Both the position numbers and the translations under genes were made by a program. From positions 1 to 59,640 of the forward strand of contig JAMOPY010000036.1 in assembly GCA_027064305.1 (NCBI GenBank): a DNA stretch of 59,640 nt. The letters are read 5' to 3'. The notes below the pieces were generated by a model. It saw only the letters and a list, made by a program, of their open reading frames with translations. It ran no database searches and was not told the origin of the DNA. This document shows positions 15,716 to 25,573 of this stretch, in pieces (position 1 is the first letter of the stretch; each line of letters begins with the position of its first letter). The DNA comes from Methanobacteriota archaeon (lineage in GTDB: Archaea; JAADCQ01; Methanopyri; Methanopyrales; Methanopyraceae).

Positions 15716-18700
15716 TTGGAGCCCGGCCCCGAGCTGGAGCGCGAGATCCAGGAGCGCTGGGAGCGGGAGGACCTGCTGGGTAAGGTCCGCGAGAGGAACC
15801 GGGACGGGCCCATCTTTTACTTCCTGGACGGGCCCCCGTACGCCAGCGGCTCGATCCACCTGGGCACCGCCTGGAACAAGATCATCAAGGACGCCGTCAA
15901 CCGGTACCGGCTCATGCGCGGGTACCGGGTCCGCCTGCAGCCCGGCTGGGACTGCCACGGCCTCCCGATCGAGGTGAAGGTCGAGCAGGAGGTCCTCTCG
16001 GACGAGATCGAGTGCAAGAAGGACATCGAGGAGAAGGTCGGCGTCGACCGGTTCGTCGAGAAGTGCAAGGAGTTCGCCCTCAAGCACGTCGAGATCATGA
16101 CGGAGCAGTTCAAGCGCCTCGGCGTCCTGATGGATTGGGACCACCCGTACATGACCCTGGACAACGAGTACATCGAGGGCGCCTGGTACACGCTCAAGCG
16201 CGCCCACGAGCGCGGCCTCCTCGCCCGCGACGTGCGCATCGTCAACTGGTGCCCCCGGTGCGAGACCGCGCTCGCCGACCACGAGGTCGAGTACAAGGAG
16301 ATCGAGGACCCCTCCATCTTCGTCCTGTTCCCCGTCGAGGACGACTCGGAGGCCGAGGTGGACCTGCCCGACAACGCCGCCCTGCTGATCTGGACGACCA
16401 CGCCCTGGACCCTGCCGGCCAACCTGGCCGTCGCCGTGCACCCCGAGGAGGAGTACGTGCTCGCGCGCGCCGAGGTGAACGGCGAGGAGTGGCACCTCAT
16501 CGTCGCGGACAAGCTCAAGGTCGTCCTCTCCGCCGTGGCGGACTCGTACGAGATCGTGGACCGGTTTCCGGGCGAGGCGCTCGAGGGCGTGCGCTACCGG
16601 CCCGCCCTCTGGGACGAGGTGCCCCGGCTCCGCGAGCTGCACGGGGAGAACGACCGCGTCCACCGGGTTTACACCGCCGAGTGGGTCACGATGGAGGAGG
16701 GCACGGGCTGCGTCCACGTCGCCCCCGGTCACGGTGAGGAGGACTTCGAGCTGGGCCGCGAGGTCGGGCTGCCCCCGCACTGCCCCGTGGCCGAGGACGG
16801 CACGTTCACCGAGGAGGGCGGCCGGTACGAGGGCCTCTACGTGCGCGACGCGAACGAGCGGATCATCGAGGACCTGCGGGAGAAGGGCCTCCTCGCGCAC
16901 GAGGACACGGTTAGGCACCGGTACGGCCACTGCTGGCGGTGCAAGACCCCCATCATCTACCGCGCCACCGAGCAGTGGTTCCTGAAGGTGACCGAGGTCA
17001 AGGACGAGATGCTGGATTGGATCGAGCGGGTCGAGTGGATCCCCGAGTGGGCGGGTCACTCGCGGTTCAGGGACTGGGTCGAGAACGCGCGGGACTGGTG
17101 CATCTCCCGGCAGCGGTACTGGGGCATCCCGCTGCCCGTCTGGGAGTGCGAGGAGTGCGGACACCTCGAGGTCGTCGGCTCGCTCGACGAGCTGAAGGAG
17201 AAGGCCAGGGAGCTGCCCGACGGCGAGCCGGACCTCCACCGGCCCTGGGTCGACCGGGTGATCCTCGAGTGCCCGGAGTGCGGCGGCGAGATGCGGCGCG
17301 TGCCGGACGTGCTGGACGTCTGGGTCGACTCCGGCGTCGCCGCCTGGGCCTCCCTGGGGTACCCGAGGCGCCGGGACGAGTTCGAGGAGTGGTTCCTCAA
17401 GGAGGGCTCCTGCCGCCCGGAGGACGAGGAGGCGGGCGCTGACTTCATCACCGAGGGTCACGACCAGACCCGCGGCTGGTTCTACTCGCAGCTCGGCTGC
17501 GGCGTGATCACGTTCGGCGCGTGCCCGTACCGCACCGTCCTCATGCACGGGTTCACGCTGGACGAGGAAGGCCGCAAGATGAGCAAGTCGCTCGGCAACG
17601 TGGTCGACCCCATGGACATCGTGGAGGAGTACGGCGCCGACACGCTCCGGTGGTACGTCCTGCGGTCCAACGCCCCGTGGCGCGACATGCACTTCAGCTG
17701 GCGGGACGTGCGCGACACGCACCGCGCCCTGAACGTGCTCTGGAACGCCTACCGGTTCACCAAGATGTACTCCGAGCTGGACGGGTTCGACCCGGAGGAG
17801 CACCCGCTGGAGGAGCTCGAGGAGCACCTGCAGCCGGAGGACCGGTGGCTCCTGTCCCGGATCCACACCCTCGTCCGCGAGGTAACGGACGCGATGGAAC
17901 GGTACCACGTGCACGAGGCCGCCCGCGCCCTGTACGAGTTCGTAACCGAGGACCTCAGCCGCTGGTACATCCGACTGGTCCGAGAGCGCGTCTGGCTCGA
18001 GCGCGACGACCCGCGCAAGCTCGCCGTGTACGCGGTCCTGTACCACGCGTTCGACCGCCTCGTGAGGCTGCTGAACCCGATCGTGCCGCACGTGGCCGAG
18101 CACATCTACCGGGACCTACTCCGGGGCGAGGACGACCCGGAGAGCGTCCAGCTCCTCGACTGGCCCGAGCCCGAGGAGGGATGGATAGACGAGGAACTGG
18201 AGGAGGCCATGGAGACCGTGCGCGACGCCGCCGAGGCGGCGCTCTCCCTGCGGCAGCGGGCCGGGGTCAAGACCCGGTGGCCGCTGCGGAGGCTGTTCGT
18301 GGAGGTGGAGGACCCGGAGCGGCTCGAGGACCTTCGGGACGTGCTGGCCCGGGTGGTCAACGTCAAGGAGGTCGAACTGGGCGAGCGGTTCGAGGAGAAG
18401 GTCCCGGTCGCGCGGCCCCGACCGGACAAGATCGGGCCCGAGTTCCGGGACCTTGCCGGACGGATCATCCGGCACGTGGAGGAGCACAGCGAGGAGGTCG
18501 CCCGGGCGATCCTGGAATCGGGCGAGTACCGGACGGAGGTGGACGGGGAAGAGATCATCCTCACGGAGGAGCACGTGGAGATCGAGGAGCGGCTGCCCGA
18601 GGGCTGGGCGTCCGCCGAGTTCGAAGGGGGTCGGGTGTACCTGTACACCGAGATGGACGAGGAGCTGCGCCGGGAGGCGTGGGCGCGGGAGGTCATCCGA

Positions 18701-18934
18701 CGCGTGCAGGAGATGCGCAAGGAGCTGGACCTGGACCTCGAGGAGCGGATCGAGGTGTGGATCGACGGGGACCGGGAGGTCCTGGAGGCCGTGCGGGAGC
18801 ACCGAGACGAGATCGCGCGGGAGGTGCGCGCCCGGGAGCTCAGCCTCGAGGCGCCACCCGAGGACTGCGACCTCGAGCGCGAGTGGGAGGTAGAGGACCG
18901 TAGCATCGTGATCGGCCTCCGACGGGGGGCCTAG
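15716..18934 (+). CDS. ileS: Isoleucyl-tRNA synthetase
   Basis: A 1072-residue class Ia synthetase. The HIGH-type motif is SIHLGT (about residues 46-51) and the second signature is GRKMSKSLGN (first K of KMSKS about residue 621). Between them is the editing domain, with WTTTPWTLPANLA. Cysteine pairs in the central region (e.g. CPRC, CECE, CPEC) suggest zinc sites. The length and order are those of archaeal/eukaryal IleRS. TTG 15716 gives the expected short N terminus. alaS follows after 3 nt, so the two synthetase genes form an operon. Confidence 0.97.
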   Translation: MEPGPELEREIQERWEREDLLGKVRERNRDGPIFYFLDGPPYASGSIHLGTAWNKIIKDAVNRYRLMRGYRVRLQPGWDCHGLPIEVKVEQEVLSDEIECKKDIEEKVGVDRFVEKCKEFALKHVEIMTEQFKRLGVLMDWDHPYMTLDNEYIEGAWYTLKRAHERGLLARDVRIVNWCPRCETALADHEVEYKEIEDPSIFVLFPVEDDSEAEVDLPDNAALLIWTTTPWTLPANLAVAVHPEEEYVLARAEVNGEEWHLIVADKLKVVLSAVADSYEIVDRFPGEALEGVRYRPALWDEVPRLRELHGENDRVHRVYTAEWVTMEEGTGCVHVAPGHGEEDFELGREVGLPPHCPVAEDGTFTEEGGRYEGLYVRDANERIIEDLREKGLLAHEDTVRHRYGHCWRCKTPIIYRATEQWFLKVTEVKDEMLDWIERVEWIPEWAGHSRFRDWVENARDWCISRQRYWGIPLPVWECEECGHLEVVGSLDELKEKARELPDGEPDLHRPWVDRVILECPECGGEMRRVPDVLDVWVDSGVAAWASLGYPRRRDEFEEWFLKEGSCRPEDEEAGADFITEGHDQTRGWFYSQLGCGVITFGACPYRTVLMHGFTLDEEGRKMSKSLGNVVDPMDIVEEYGADTLRWYVLRSNAPWRDMHFSWRDVRDTHRALNVLWNAYRFTKMYSELDGFDPEEHPLEELEEHLQPEDRWLLSRIHTLVREVTDAMERYHVHEAARALYEFVTEDLSRWYIRLVRERVWLERDDPRKLAVYAVLYHAFDRLVRLLNPIVPHVAEHIYRDLLRGEDDPESVQLLDWPEPEEGWIDEELEEAMETVRDAAEAALSLRQRAGVKTRWPLRRLFVEVEDPERLEDLRDVLARVVNVKEVELGERFEEKVPVARPRPDKIGPEFRDLAGRIIRHVEEHSEEVARAILESGEYRTEVDGEEIILTEEHVEIEERLPEGWASAEFEGGRVYLYTEMDEELRREAWAREVIRRVQEMRKELDLDLEERIEVWIDGDREVLEAVREHRDEIAREVRARELSLEAPPEDCDLEREWEVEDRSIVIGLRRGA

Positions 18935-18937
18935 GCC

Positions 18938-21688
18938 GTGCGGGTCGACCCCTCCGAGTTCAGGCTGGAGTTCTTCGAGGAGATCGGGTTCGAGCGGAAG
19001 CGGTGCCCGAAGTGCGGTGAACACTTTTGGGCCCCGCCCGACGTGGAGGTCTGCAACGAGGCCCCGTGCGTCGAGTACTCCTTCATCGGGAACCCCCCGG
19101 CGCGCGCCCGGCTGGACGTCCGGGAGGCGGGTGAGCGGTTCCTCCGGTTCTTCGAGCGGCACGATCACGAGGTCATCGACCGGTACCCGGTCGTGGCCCG
19201 ATGGCGCGAGGACATCCACCTGACCATCGCCTCCATCGCCTGCTTCCAGCCCTGGGTCACCTCCGGTGAGGTTCCCCCGCCCGCCAACCCCCTCGTCATC
19301 AACCAGCCCTGCATCCGGCTCAACGACATCGACAACGTGGGGCGGACGGGGCGCCACTTCACCCTCTTCCACATGGGCGGCCACCACGCGTTCAACCGCC
19401 ACCCGCACGACCCGCGGGACGTGTACTGGAAGGAGGATACCGTCCGCCTGTGCTACGAGTTCACCGTGGAGGAGCTCGGCATCCCGGAGGAGAAGATCGC
19501 GTTCAAGGAATCCTGGTGGGAGGGAGGCGGCAACGCCGGTCCCTGCTTCGAGGTCGTGGTCGATGGCCTCGAGCTCGCCACCCTGGTCTTCATGCAGTAC
19601 GAGCGGGTCGGCGGCGAGTACCGGGAGCTACCGCAGAGGATCGTGGACACCGGGTACGGGATCGAGCGCTACGCCTGGATCACCACGGGCGAGCCCACGG
19701 CCTACGACGCCGTCTTCGGTGACCTGGTGGACCGCGTGGCCTCCGACCTGGGCGTGAGGCCCGACCGCGAGGCCCGCCGCGTCCTAGGCGAGCTGGCCCG
19801 CATCGCCGGCCTCTTCGACCTCGAGGGTGAGTCCGACCTGGAACGGCTGCGCGAGCGCGCGGCGCGGCGGCTCGACCTGGACGTGGAGGAGCTACGGCGC
19901 ATCGCCGAGCCCGTCGAGAGCGTCTACGCCCTGCTGGACCACGCCCGCTGCCTGGCCTTCATGCTCGGGGACGGCGTCGTCCCGTCCAACGCCGGAGAGG
20001 GCTACCTGGCCCGACTGGTCCTGAGGCGCGCCCTACGCCTGCTGGAGACGCTCGACGCCGAGCACGAGTACCTCCTGGACCTCGTGGACCTGATGCTCGA
20101 AGAGCACGCCGAGGACTACCCGGAGCTGAGGGAACGGTCCGACTACGTGCGGGACGCGATCGAGTGCGAAATCGAACGGTACCGGCGCACGCTGAAGCGC
20201 GGTCGAAGGGAGGTCCGCCGGCGGCTCCGCGAGAAGAAGGAGCTCACGTTCGACGACCTGGTGGAACTCTACGACTCGCACGGCGTGCCGCCGGAGCTGG
20301 TCCGGGAGATCGCGGAGGAGGAGGGCGTCGAGGTCGAGGTACCCGACGACTTCTACTCACGGGTCGCCGAGCGGCACGAGGGCGAGGAGGAAGAGGAGGA
20401 GCCCGAGGTCCTGGCCGAGCTCGAGCGGGCGGCCGTCGACAGGGACCTGCCCGAAACGCCGCTCAGGTTCTACGAGGACGAGCGGCGTCGCGAGTTCGAG
20501 GCCGAGGTGATCGACGTGGTGGAGACCGGGGACGGCGACTGGATCGTCCTCGACGAGACGTACTTCTATCCGGAGGGCGGCGGTCAGGAGGCCGACCGCG
20601 GCGCGCTCGAGTGGGACGGCGGTCGGGCCGAGGTCGTCGACGTCCAGAAGGTGCGGGGCGTGGTCTTCCACCGGGTGGAGGGTGACGTGCCCGAGCCGGG
20701 GACGAAGGTCAGGGCACGCATCGACCGCGAGCGGCGCGAGCGGCTCACCCGGCACCACACGGCCACGCACGTCATCCTCGAGGCCGCCCGGCGCGTGCTG
20801 GGGGACCACGTCTGGCAGGCCGGGGCGCACAAATCGCCCACGGAGGCCCGACTGGACATCACCCATCACCGACGCGTGACCAACGAGGAGCTCCGGGAGA
20901 TCGAGCGGTTGGCGAACGAGATCGTCATGCGCGACCTGCCCGTCCGCAAGTCCTTCATGGACCGGAACGAGGCCGAGCGGCGGTACGGGCTCGAGCTCTA
21001 CCAGGGCGGCGTGGTACCGGGTCGGGAGATCCGGGTCGTCGAGATCGAGGACTGGAACGTGCAGGCCTGCGCCGGCACGCACTGCGACCGGACCGGCGAG
21101 ATCGGCCCCATCAAGATCTTGGGCCGGGAGCGGATCCAGGACGGCGTCGAGCGGCTCCGGTTCGCCGCGGGTGAGGCCGCCCTGGAGCGGATCTGGGAGC
21201 TGGAGGACACCCTGAGCGAGGCCTGCAGCGTGCTCGACGTCGACCCGAAGAGCCTGCCGAGGACCGTGGAACGGTTCTTCAACGAGTGGAAGGAGCAGCG
21301 GAAGCGGATCCGGGAGCTCGAGCAGCGCCTGGTGAAGGCGGAGCTGATGGCCGCCCCCGAGCGCGCCGAGTCGATCGACGGCCTCCGGGTCGCTTACCTG
21401 GAGCTGGAGGGTGTGGAGCTCAAACCGGTGGTCAGCACGGTGCAGGAGCTCGTCAAGGAGCACCCGGACCTCGTCATGGTGGTCAAGATCACCTCCGGCG
21501 ACTCGTGCCAGGTCGTGGTGGGTAGCGGCGAGAACGCGCCCCCGGCCGTAGACCTAATGCGGAGGATCGGGGAGATCGTAAGCGGCGGGGGTGGAGGCGA
21601 CGAGACGGTGGCCCAGGGCGGCGGGTCGGCCCCGGACAGGCTCACGAGGGAGAAGGCGCTCGAGGTGGTGCGAGAAGCGCTGGAATGA
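18938..21688 (+). CDS. alaS: Alanyl-tRNA synthetase
   Basis: A 916-residue archaeal-type AlaRS. An N-terminal extension with CPKCGEHF is followed by the class II catalytic core, the tRNA recognition region, and the editing domain with the metal-binding HHTATH (about residue 605) and CAGTHC (about residue 710) motifs. A C-terminal DHHA1-like region with GGGGGDETVAQGGG completes it. GTG 18938 lies 3 nt after the ileS stop with a G-rich site upstream. Full length, no visible damage. Confidence 0.97.
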   Translation: MRVDPSEFRLEFFEEIGFERKRCPKCGEHFWAPPDVEVCNEAPCVEYSFIGNPPARARLDVREAGERFLRFFERHDHEVIDRYPVVARWREDIHLTIASIACFQPWVTSGEVPPPANPLVINQPCIRLNDIDNVGRTGRHFTLFHMGGHHAFNRHPHDPRDVYWKEDTVRLCYEFTVEELGIPEEKIAFKESWWEGGGNAGPCFEVVVDGLELATLVFMQYERVGGEYRELPQRIVDTGYGIERYAWITTGEPTAYDAVFGDLVDRVASDLGVRPDREARRVLGELARIAGLFDLEGESDLERLRERAARRLDLDVEELRRIAEPVESVYALLDHARCLAFMLGDGVVPSNAGEGYLARLVLRRALRLLETLDAEHEYLLDLVDLMLEEHAEDYPELRERSDYVRDAIECEIERYRRTLKRGRREVRRRLREKKELTFDDLVELYDSHGVPPELVREIAEEEGVEVEVPDDFYSRVAERHEGEEEEEEPEVLAELERAAVDRDLPETPLRFYEDERRREFEAEVIDVVETGDGDWIVLDETYFYPEGGGQEADRGALEWDGGRAEVVDVQKVRGVVFHRVEGDVPEPGTKVRARIDRERRERLTRHHTATHVILEAARRVLGDHVWQAGAHKSPTEARLDITHHRRVTNEELREIERLANEIVMRDLPVRKSFMDRNEAERRYGLELYQGGVVPGREIRVVEIEDWNVQACAGTHCDRTGEIGPIKILGRERIQDGVERLRFAAGEAALERIWELEDTLSEACSVLDVDPKSLPRTVERFFNEWKEQRKRIRELEQRLVKAELMAAPERAESIDGLRVAYLELEGVELKPVVSTVQELVKEHPDLVMVVKITSGDSCQVVVGSGENAPPAVDLMRRIGEIVSGGGGGDETVAQGGGSAPDRLTREKALEVVREALE

Positions 21689-21725
21689 GGAGCACCCCCG
21701 GCACCGACCCGGAGCGGGATGACGA

Positions 21726-21770
21726 GGGTGGTCCTTGCACCCGACCTCTTCAGGGATAAAAAACAGGGGT
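21726..21770 (-). terminator. Termination region between convergent alaS and the secreted-protein gene
   Basis: The 86-bp gap holds two signals. Six A at 21758-21763 form a T6 run just after the minus-strand gene, which fits archaeal U-tract termination. A 5-bp hairpin GGGTG/CACCC (21726-21730 with 21738-21742) lies downstream of alaS. Nothing else is apparent in the gap. Confidence 0.5.
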
Positions 21771-21774
21771 GGGG

Positions 21775-22683
21775 CTACCCGCGCCGCATCCGAGCCGGTA
21801 GGACCAGCGCGACCAGCGCCAGCGCCGACACCGGCAGCTTCCCGTACGCCTCCTCGGCCTCCCGCGCCACCTGCACCGCGGTCATGATGTCACTCAGGTA
21901 TCGCCGGGCGAAGTCCAGCGCCGCCTGAGCCTCGCTCATCATCCGATCCATATTCTCCCGGTTGGAGAAGAAGTTCAGCAGCTCCCGCGCTACCTCTCGG
22001 CCCGATTCGGCCAGCCTCTGCAGCTCGGACCGATTCAGCTGGAAGAACTCGGACGTGTTGGCCCGGACCGTGGCCTGCACGTCCAAGCTGACGCGGGCCC
22101 GCACGGACACCTCCTGGGGTACGGAGGCCTCGGTCACCCACACGATGACCTGCGCCCTTCGACTCCACCGGTCCGGGCTAACGACGCTCTCTACCCGCCG
22201 CACTACCTGCTGAACCCAGTCCGGCTTCAGGAACCTCTTCTCCACCTTCGGACCGGTCACCGTGACCACCTTGACCTGCACGAACCGCTCCTTGACCTCC
22301 TCCCACGTGGGCACGACCATCTCACCGACCGGGTGACGCCCCATCGGGTTCAGGCAGTACGCCGAGATCACCCGACCGACAAGGTCACCCGGGAAGGTCA
22401 CCCGAGTGCCCTCGACGCTCACCTTTTCCCTCGGGATCGGCAGCAGGAACGGCTGCGTCTTGAACGGGCCGGAACCCTGCAGGTCCCCCTTCTCCACCAT
22501 GATCAGGTCCACGTAGCGGTCTCCTATGATCACCGCGTACTTCTGGGTGTCCACGGGCTCGGCCCTGGTGATCTTCACCTTGAACGGCCCGACCACCTCA
22601 CCCGCCACTGGGTACTCTTCCGCGGCCGAGGCGCCCGTCACCGCCGCCATCAGGACCGCGGCGAGCAGCAGCGTCGCCCTCAC
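21775..22683 (-). CDS. Secreted or membrane-anchored protein of unknown function
   Basis: A 302-residue protein. It starts GTG with a typical signal peptide (residues 1-21, hydrophobic core LLLAAVLMAAV, cleavage likely after GASAA). The extracellular part is predicted beta-rich up to ~200, then helical (~205-275). A short hydrophobic helix, LPVSALALVALVLP, and a basic tail MRRG at the extreme C terminus suggest anchoring in the membrane, as in sortase-like or archaeosortase substrates, though no known sorting motif is evident. Family not recognised. Confidence 0.7.
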   Translation of the reverse strand: MRATLLLAAVLMAAVTGASAAEEYPVAGEVVGPFKVKITRAEPVDTQKYAVIIGDRYVDLIMVEKGDLQGSGPFKTQPFLLPIPREKVSVEGTRVTFPGDLVGRVISAYCLNPMGRHPVGEMVVPTWEEVKERFVQVKVVTVTGPKVEKRFLKPDWVQQVVRRVESVVSPDRWSRRAQVIVWVTEASVPQEVSVRARVSLDVQATVRANTSEFFQLNRSELQRLAESGREVARELLNFFSNRENMDRMMSEAQAALDFARRYLSDIMTAVQVAREAEEAYGKLPVSALALVALVLPARMRRG

Positions 22684-22704
22684 GTTCCCTACCCCGGCCC
22701 CCTG

Positions 22705-23589
22705 TCACCTTACCGTGGGGTTAAGGGCTTTTCCATTCCGCACCCGGGGGCACCGTGGATCGGGCATGAGCCTCCCGGACACGTTCCAGGCGTACGCGTT
22801 ACATCCACCCTGACACTCCCCGTACCTCGGGCAGTCGCGGCACGGTCCCCGGGGCTCCAGCTCACTCAGCCGCTCGAACTCGTCCAGGTCCCTCAGCACG
22901 AACCCCTTCCAGTGTTGGCACGGGGTGAGCCGGGCATCGACCCGCACGTGCACGTTGTACTCGCCGTGTCGGCACGAGGTGAACGGGACCTCCTCCTGGA
23001 AGGGCATCCCGGCCAGGAGGGCCCGCTCCAGGCTCCTCACCAGCGCGGGCAGTCGGTCGTGCGGGTACCGGTCCAGCGGGTCGTCGCGGTCCCGCGGCAC
23101 GTAGGCGATGACGAAGTGCGCCGAGGCGCCCCGCTCGATCACGAGCTCGTTGACGCGTTCCAGGTCCTCGAACGTGTCCCGGCAAGCGACCGTGTTCGCG
23201 TAGAGCTCTCCGGGCTCCAGCCTCTCGACCCGCTCCCAGGCGCGCAGGGCGCCGCGTAGCCCGTACCCTCGGTGCGGTTCGACCGCCACGTACACGTGGT
23301 CCGCGTCGGAGAGCGCCGGGTGGACCTCGGTGGCCACGTTCACACCCACGCCCGCGTCGTAGCGCCGGGGCAGGTCCATCGCCTCCTCGAACCGGGGGTG
23401 CAGGCAGGGCTCGCCGCCCGTCAGGATGACGAACCCGACGTCGTACCGGTCGTCCAGCTCGCGGAGGAGCCGGTCCAGCTCGTCCAGGTCCAGGTCGCGC
23501 GCCCCGTACGCGTCCTGTCGGAGGTTGCAGTGGGGGCACGAGTGAGGGCATCGGGTGGTCAGGTCCACGGTCACGTGGAACTCTCCCAA
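22705..23589 (-). CDS. Radical SAM protein with C-terminal cysteine cluster
   Basis: A 294-residue radical SAM protein with the cluster motif CPHSCPHC at residues 14-21 and the GGEP motif (VILTGGEPCLHPRF). The C-terminal cysteines CRDCPRYGECQGGC resemble a SPASM/auxiliary cluster domain. It lies directly downstream of nrdD, where an activase (NrdG) would be expected, but NrdG proteins are shorter and lack such a tail. It could be an unusual activase or an unrelated maturase. TTG 23589 is assumed; GTG 23574 with GGGAG upstream is a fair alternative. Confidence 0.78.
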   Translation of the reverse strand: MGEFHVTVDLTTRCPHSCPHCNLRQDAYGARDLDLDELDRLLRELDDRYDVGFVILTGGEPCLHPRFEEAMDLPRRYDAGVGVNVATEVHPALSDADHVYVAVEPHRGYGLRGALRAWERVERLEPGELYANTVACRDTFEDLERVNELVIERGASAHFVIAYVPRDRDDPLDRYPHDRLPALVRSLERALLAGMPFQEEVPFTSCRHGEYNVHVRVDARLTPCQHWKGFVLRDLDEFERLSELEPRGPCRDCPRYGECQGGCNAYAWNVSGRLMPDPRCPRVRNGKALNPTVR

Positions 23590-23601
23590 CCCGGGCCCCC
23601 C

Positions 23602-23626
23602 AATCGTTACGCTATCCTTAACGATA
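23602..23626 (-). repeat. Inverted repeat 3' of nrdD, related to the tRNA-flanking hairpins
   Basis: ATCGTTA (23603-23609) and TAACGAT (23619-23625) are inverted around a 9-nt spacer in the 51-bp gap after nrdD. The arms match those of the hairpins that follow both tRNA genes in this window, but the spacer is longer. It may mark an mRNA 3' end. Confidence 0.5.
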
Positions 23627-23640
23627 GGCCGTGGTCGGGG

Positions 23641-25425
23641 TTAGAGGGAGTGGCGGTACCGCTCCCGGTGCTCCTGCTTCTTACCGTCCACGAACGAGTC
23701 CACGGGGGCCAGGTACCCGGTCACCCGGGACCACACCGTGGTCCGGGTCCCGCACTCCGGGCACCGCTCCACGACGCCCTCGTAGGTGCGTTGGCACCGG
23801 TCGCAGACGCTGTAGTCCCGGGTGAAGGCCAGGAACCCGACGGTGTTCTTGCGCATGAGTCGCACGCCGAACTTGGCCAGGGTCTCCGGGAAGTCCACGC
23901 GCTCCCCCAGCCAGATGTGCGCGATGTGCCCACCGAGCGTGAGCGGATGGAACCTCGCCTCTAGCTCCACGCGGTCCACGACGTCGAGCTCCACGTCGTA
24001 CGGCACGTGGCACGAGTTGGTCAGGTACGGGCGCTCCCTGGTCCCGCGGACGACGGCCTCGTCCCCGAACTTCCTCAGGTAGGCGCGGGCGAGCCGCTCG
24101 GCCGCGGACTCCGCGGGGGACTGGACGACCGACCACCGGCGCCCGTCCCGCTCGTGGAACTCCTCGCGGATCTCGTTCAGGTACTCCACGACCCGAAGGG
24201 CCAGCCGGAGGGCCGACCGATCCTCCCAGAAGTGGGACCCGGTGAGCACCTCGATCGCCTCGGCGAGCCCCACGAACCCGAGGCTCCAGGTCGTGTGCTC
24301 GTACCGGAAGTAGGGCTCTCCCTCCCCGTTCGGCCGCCAGTTCTGGCACCCGTCGTACAGCCCCGCCTCGAGGCACCGCTTCACGCACCGCCACCGGGCC
24401 AGGAGGGCCCGCCGAGCGAGCTCGCAGTACTCCCGGAGCCGCTCGAGGAACGCGTCCTCGTCCCCCGCCTCGTGCGCGATCAGGGGCAGGTTCAGCGTCA
24501 CGTACTCGAAGTTGCCCGTGCGGATGGTGTCCACGTCCCACTCGCCCGTCCAGTTCGTCGCCAGGCAGGTCCGACAGCCCATGTAGTTCACGTTCTCGCC
24601 CACGATCCGACGCCACTTCGGGTTGAGCAGGTTGGCGAAGTACACGGCCCCGTTCTCGGCCGCCACCCGGAAGGCGAGCTCCAGCGTCTCCTCGTCGTAC
24701 CCCGGCCGCACCTTGACGATCAGCTGCGGGAACTTGAGCGGGGCCCCGGCCGCATCCCCCTCCAGCTGCACCTCCAGCAGGGCCCGGGCGAACATGATCG
24801 CCTCCTCCTCGAAGTCCCCGTAGGTTCCCACCACCCGACCCCGGGGACCGATCGCCGGCTCGTCCTCCAGGAACTCCGGGCAGGTGAGCTCGAGGTTCAC
24901 GTTGGTGAACGCGGGCTGGCCGCCTCGGGCCACGAGGTCCTGCGTCGCCTCGAACATCATGATCTGCGCCAGCTGCTTGACCTCCCCGTAGCTGAGCCCC
25001 TCCTCCGCGATGTAGGGGGCCACGAGGAAGTTCACGAAGTCCTGACCCTGACCCCCGGCGAAGAAGTTCTGCGACGTCATCAGCCACTTCAGGATGTGCA
25101 GGACCGCCACCTCCGCGTGCTTCGCCGGCTTGCTCACGCACGTGAGTCGACCGATGGGGCTGCGCGCGTACAGCCCGTGCCTCAGTACCCACCGGCAGTC
25201 GTGCTGACAGCAGTTGGACCGGGTCAGGGCGTAGTCCAGGTCGTGAATGTGCAGGTAACCCTCCCGGTGCGCCCGGGCCACCTCGGGCTCCAGCACGTCG
25301 TTCAGGAACCGCTCCTTCTGCACCCGGTCCTGCAGCAGCTTCGAGACCACCTCCGGCGTGGGGAGCATGTTCGCGTTCCGGGCCGCCCGGATCGGCTCCT
25401 CCAGCACCTCTTCCGGCAGCTCCAC
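23641..25425 (-). CDS. nrdD: Anaerobic ribonucleoside-triphosphate reductase
   Basis: A 594-residue glycyl-radical enzyme that makes dNTPs without oxygen. The glycyl radical site is RVTGY near the C terminus (Gly about residue 570), preceded by a zinc-binding pair set CDRCQ and CPECG. The catalytic region includes NYMGCRTCLATNW, with cysteines for substrate radical chemistry. It is shorter than the ~710-residue E. coli enzyme because it begins near the catalytic core with no obvious N-terminal ATP-cone, so allosteric control by dATP may be absent. It starts GTG. A radical SAM gene follows. Confidence 0.93.
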   Translation of the reverse strand: MELPEEVLEEPIRAARNANMLPTPEVVSKLLQDRVQKERFLNDVLEPEVARAHREGYLHIHDLDYALTRSNCCQHDCRWVLRHGLYARSPIGRLTCVSKPAKHAEVAVLHILKWLMTSQNFFAGGQGQDFVNFLVAPYIAEEGLSYGEVKQLAQIMMFEATQDLVARGGQPAFTNVNLELTCPEFLEDEPAIGPRGRVVGTYGDFEEEAIMFARALLEVQLEGDAAGAPLKFPQLIVKVRPGYDEETLELAFRVAAENGAVYFANLLNPKWRRIVGENVNYMGCRTCLATNWTGEWDVDTIRTGNFEYVTLNLPLIAHEAGDEDAFLERLREYCELARRALLARWRCVKRCLEAGLYDGCQNWRPNGEGEPYFRYEHTTWSLGFVGLAEAIEVLTGSHFWEDRSALRLALRVVEYLNEIREEFHERDGRRWSVVQSPAESAAERLARAYLRKFGDEAVVRGTRERPYLTNSCHVPYDVELDVVDRVELEARFHPLTLGGHIAHIWLGERVDFPETLAKFGVRLMRKNTVGFLAFTRDYSVCDRCQRTYEGVVERCPECGTRTTVWSRVTGYLAPVDSFVDGKKQEHRERYRHSL

Positions 25426-25545
25426 CTCGACGCCCTGACCGGGAGCGGACCGCGCCGGGTTAAGCCCCCTTCGCCCGCGTTCGCCCCGGGAGCCCCGCGC
25501 TCACCGCGGGCGCGTCGATCACACCCCGCCGGGGCGCCCGGTATG

Positions 25546-25570
25546 TTTTCCGTTTGGAAAAAGTTGCCGA
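25546..25570 (-). terminator. Hairpin and T-run after the large unknown gene
   Basis: TTTTCC (25546-25551) and GGAAAA (25556-25561) form an inverted repeat with a 4-nt loop, about 12 bases past the minus-strand stop at 25574. Read on the minus strand, it gives a T5 run followed by the hairpin. The rest of the 148-bp gap to nrdD is GC-rich; a weak TATA-like GGCTTAA about 40 bases upstream of the nrdD start is the only other signal. Confidence 0.45.
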
Positions 25571-25573
25571 TAC

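Noticed and set aside
15716..21688. Long reading frames antisense to ileS and alaS
   Set aside because: They are GC-driven shadows: low-complexity, without starts or ribosome-binding sites, and opposite to clearly coding synthetase genes.
21719..21760. ATGACGA near the alaS end as a box C
   Set aside because: No box D at a suitable distance on either strand; the segment is better read as a hairpin plus T-run terminator.
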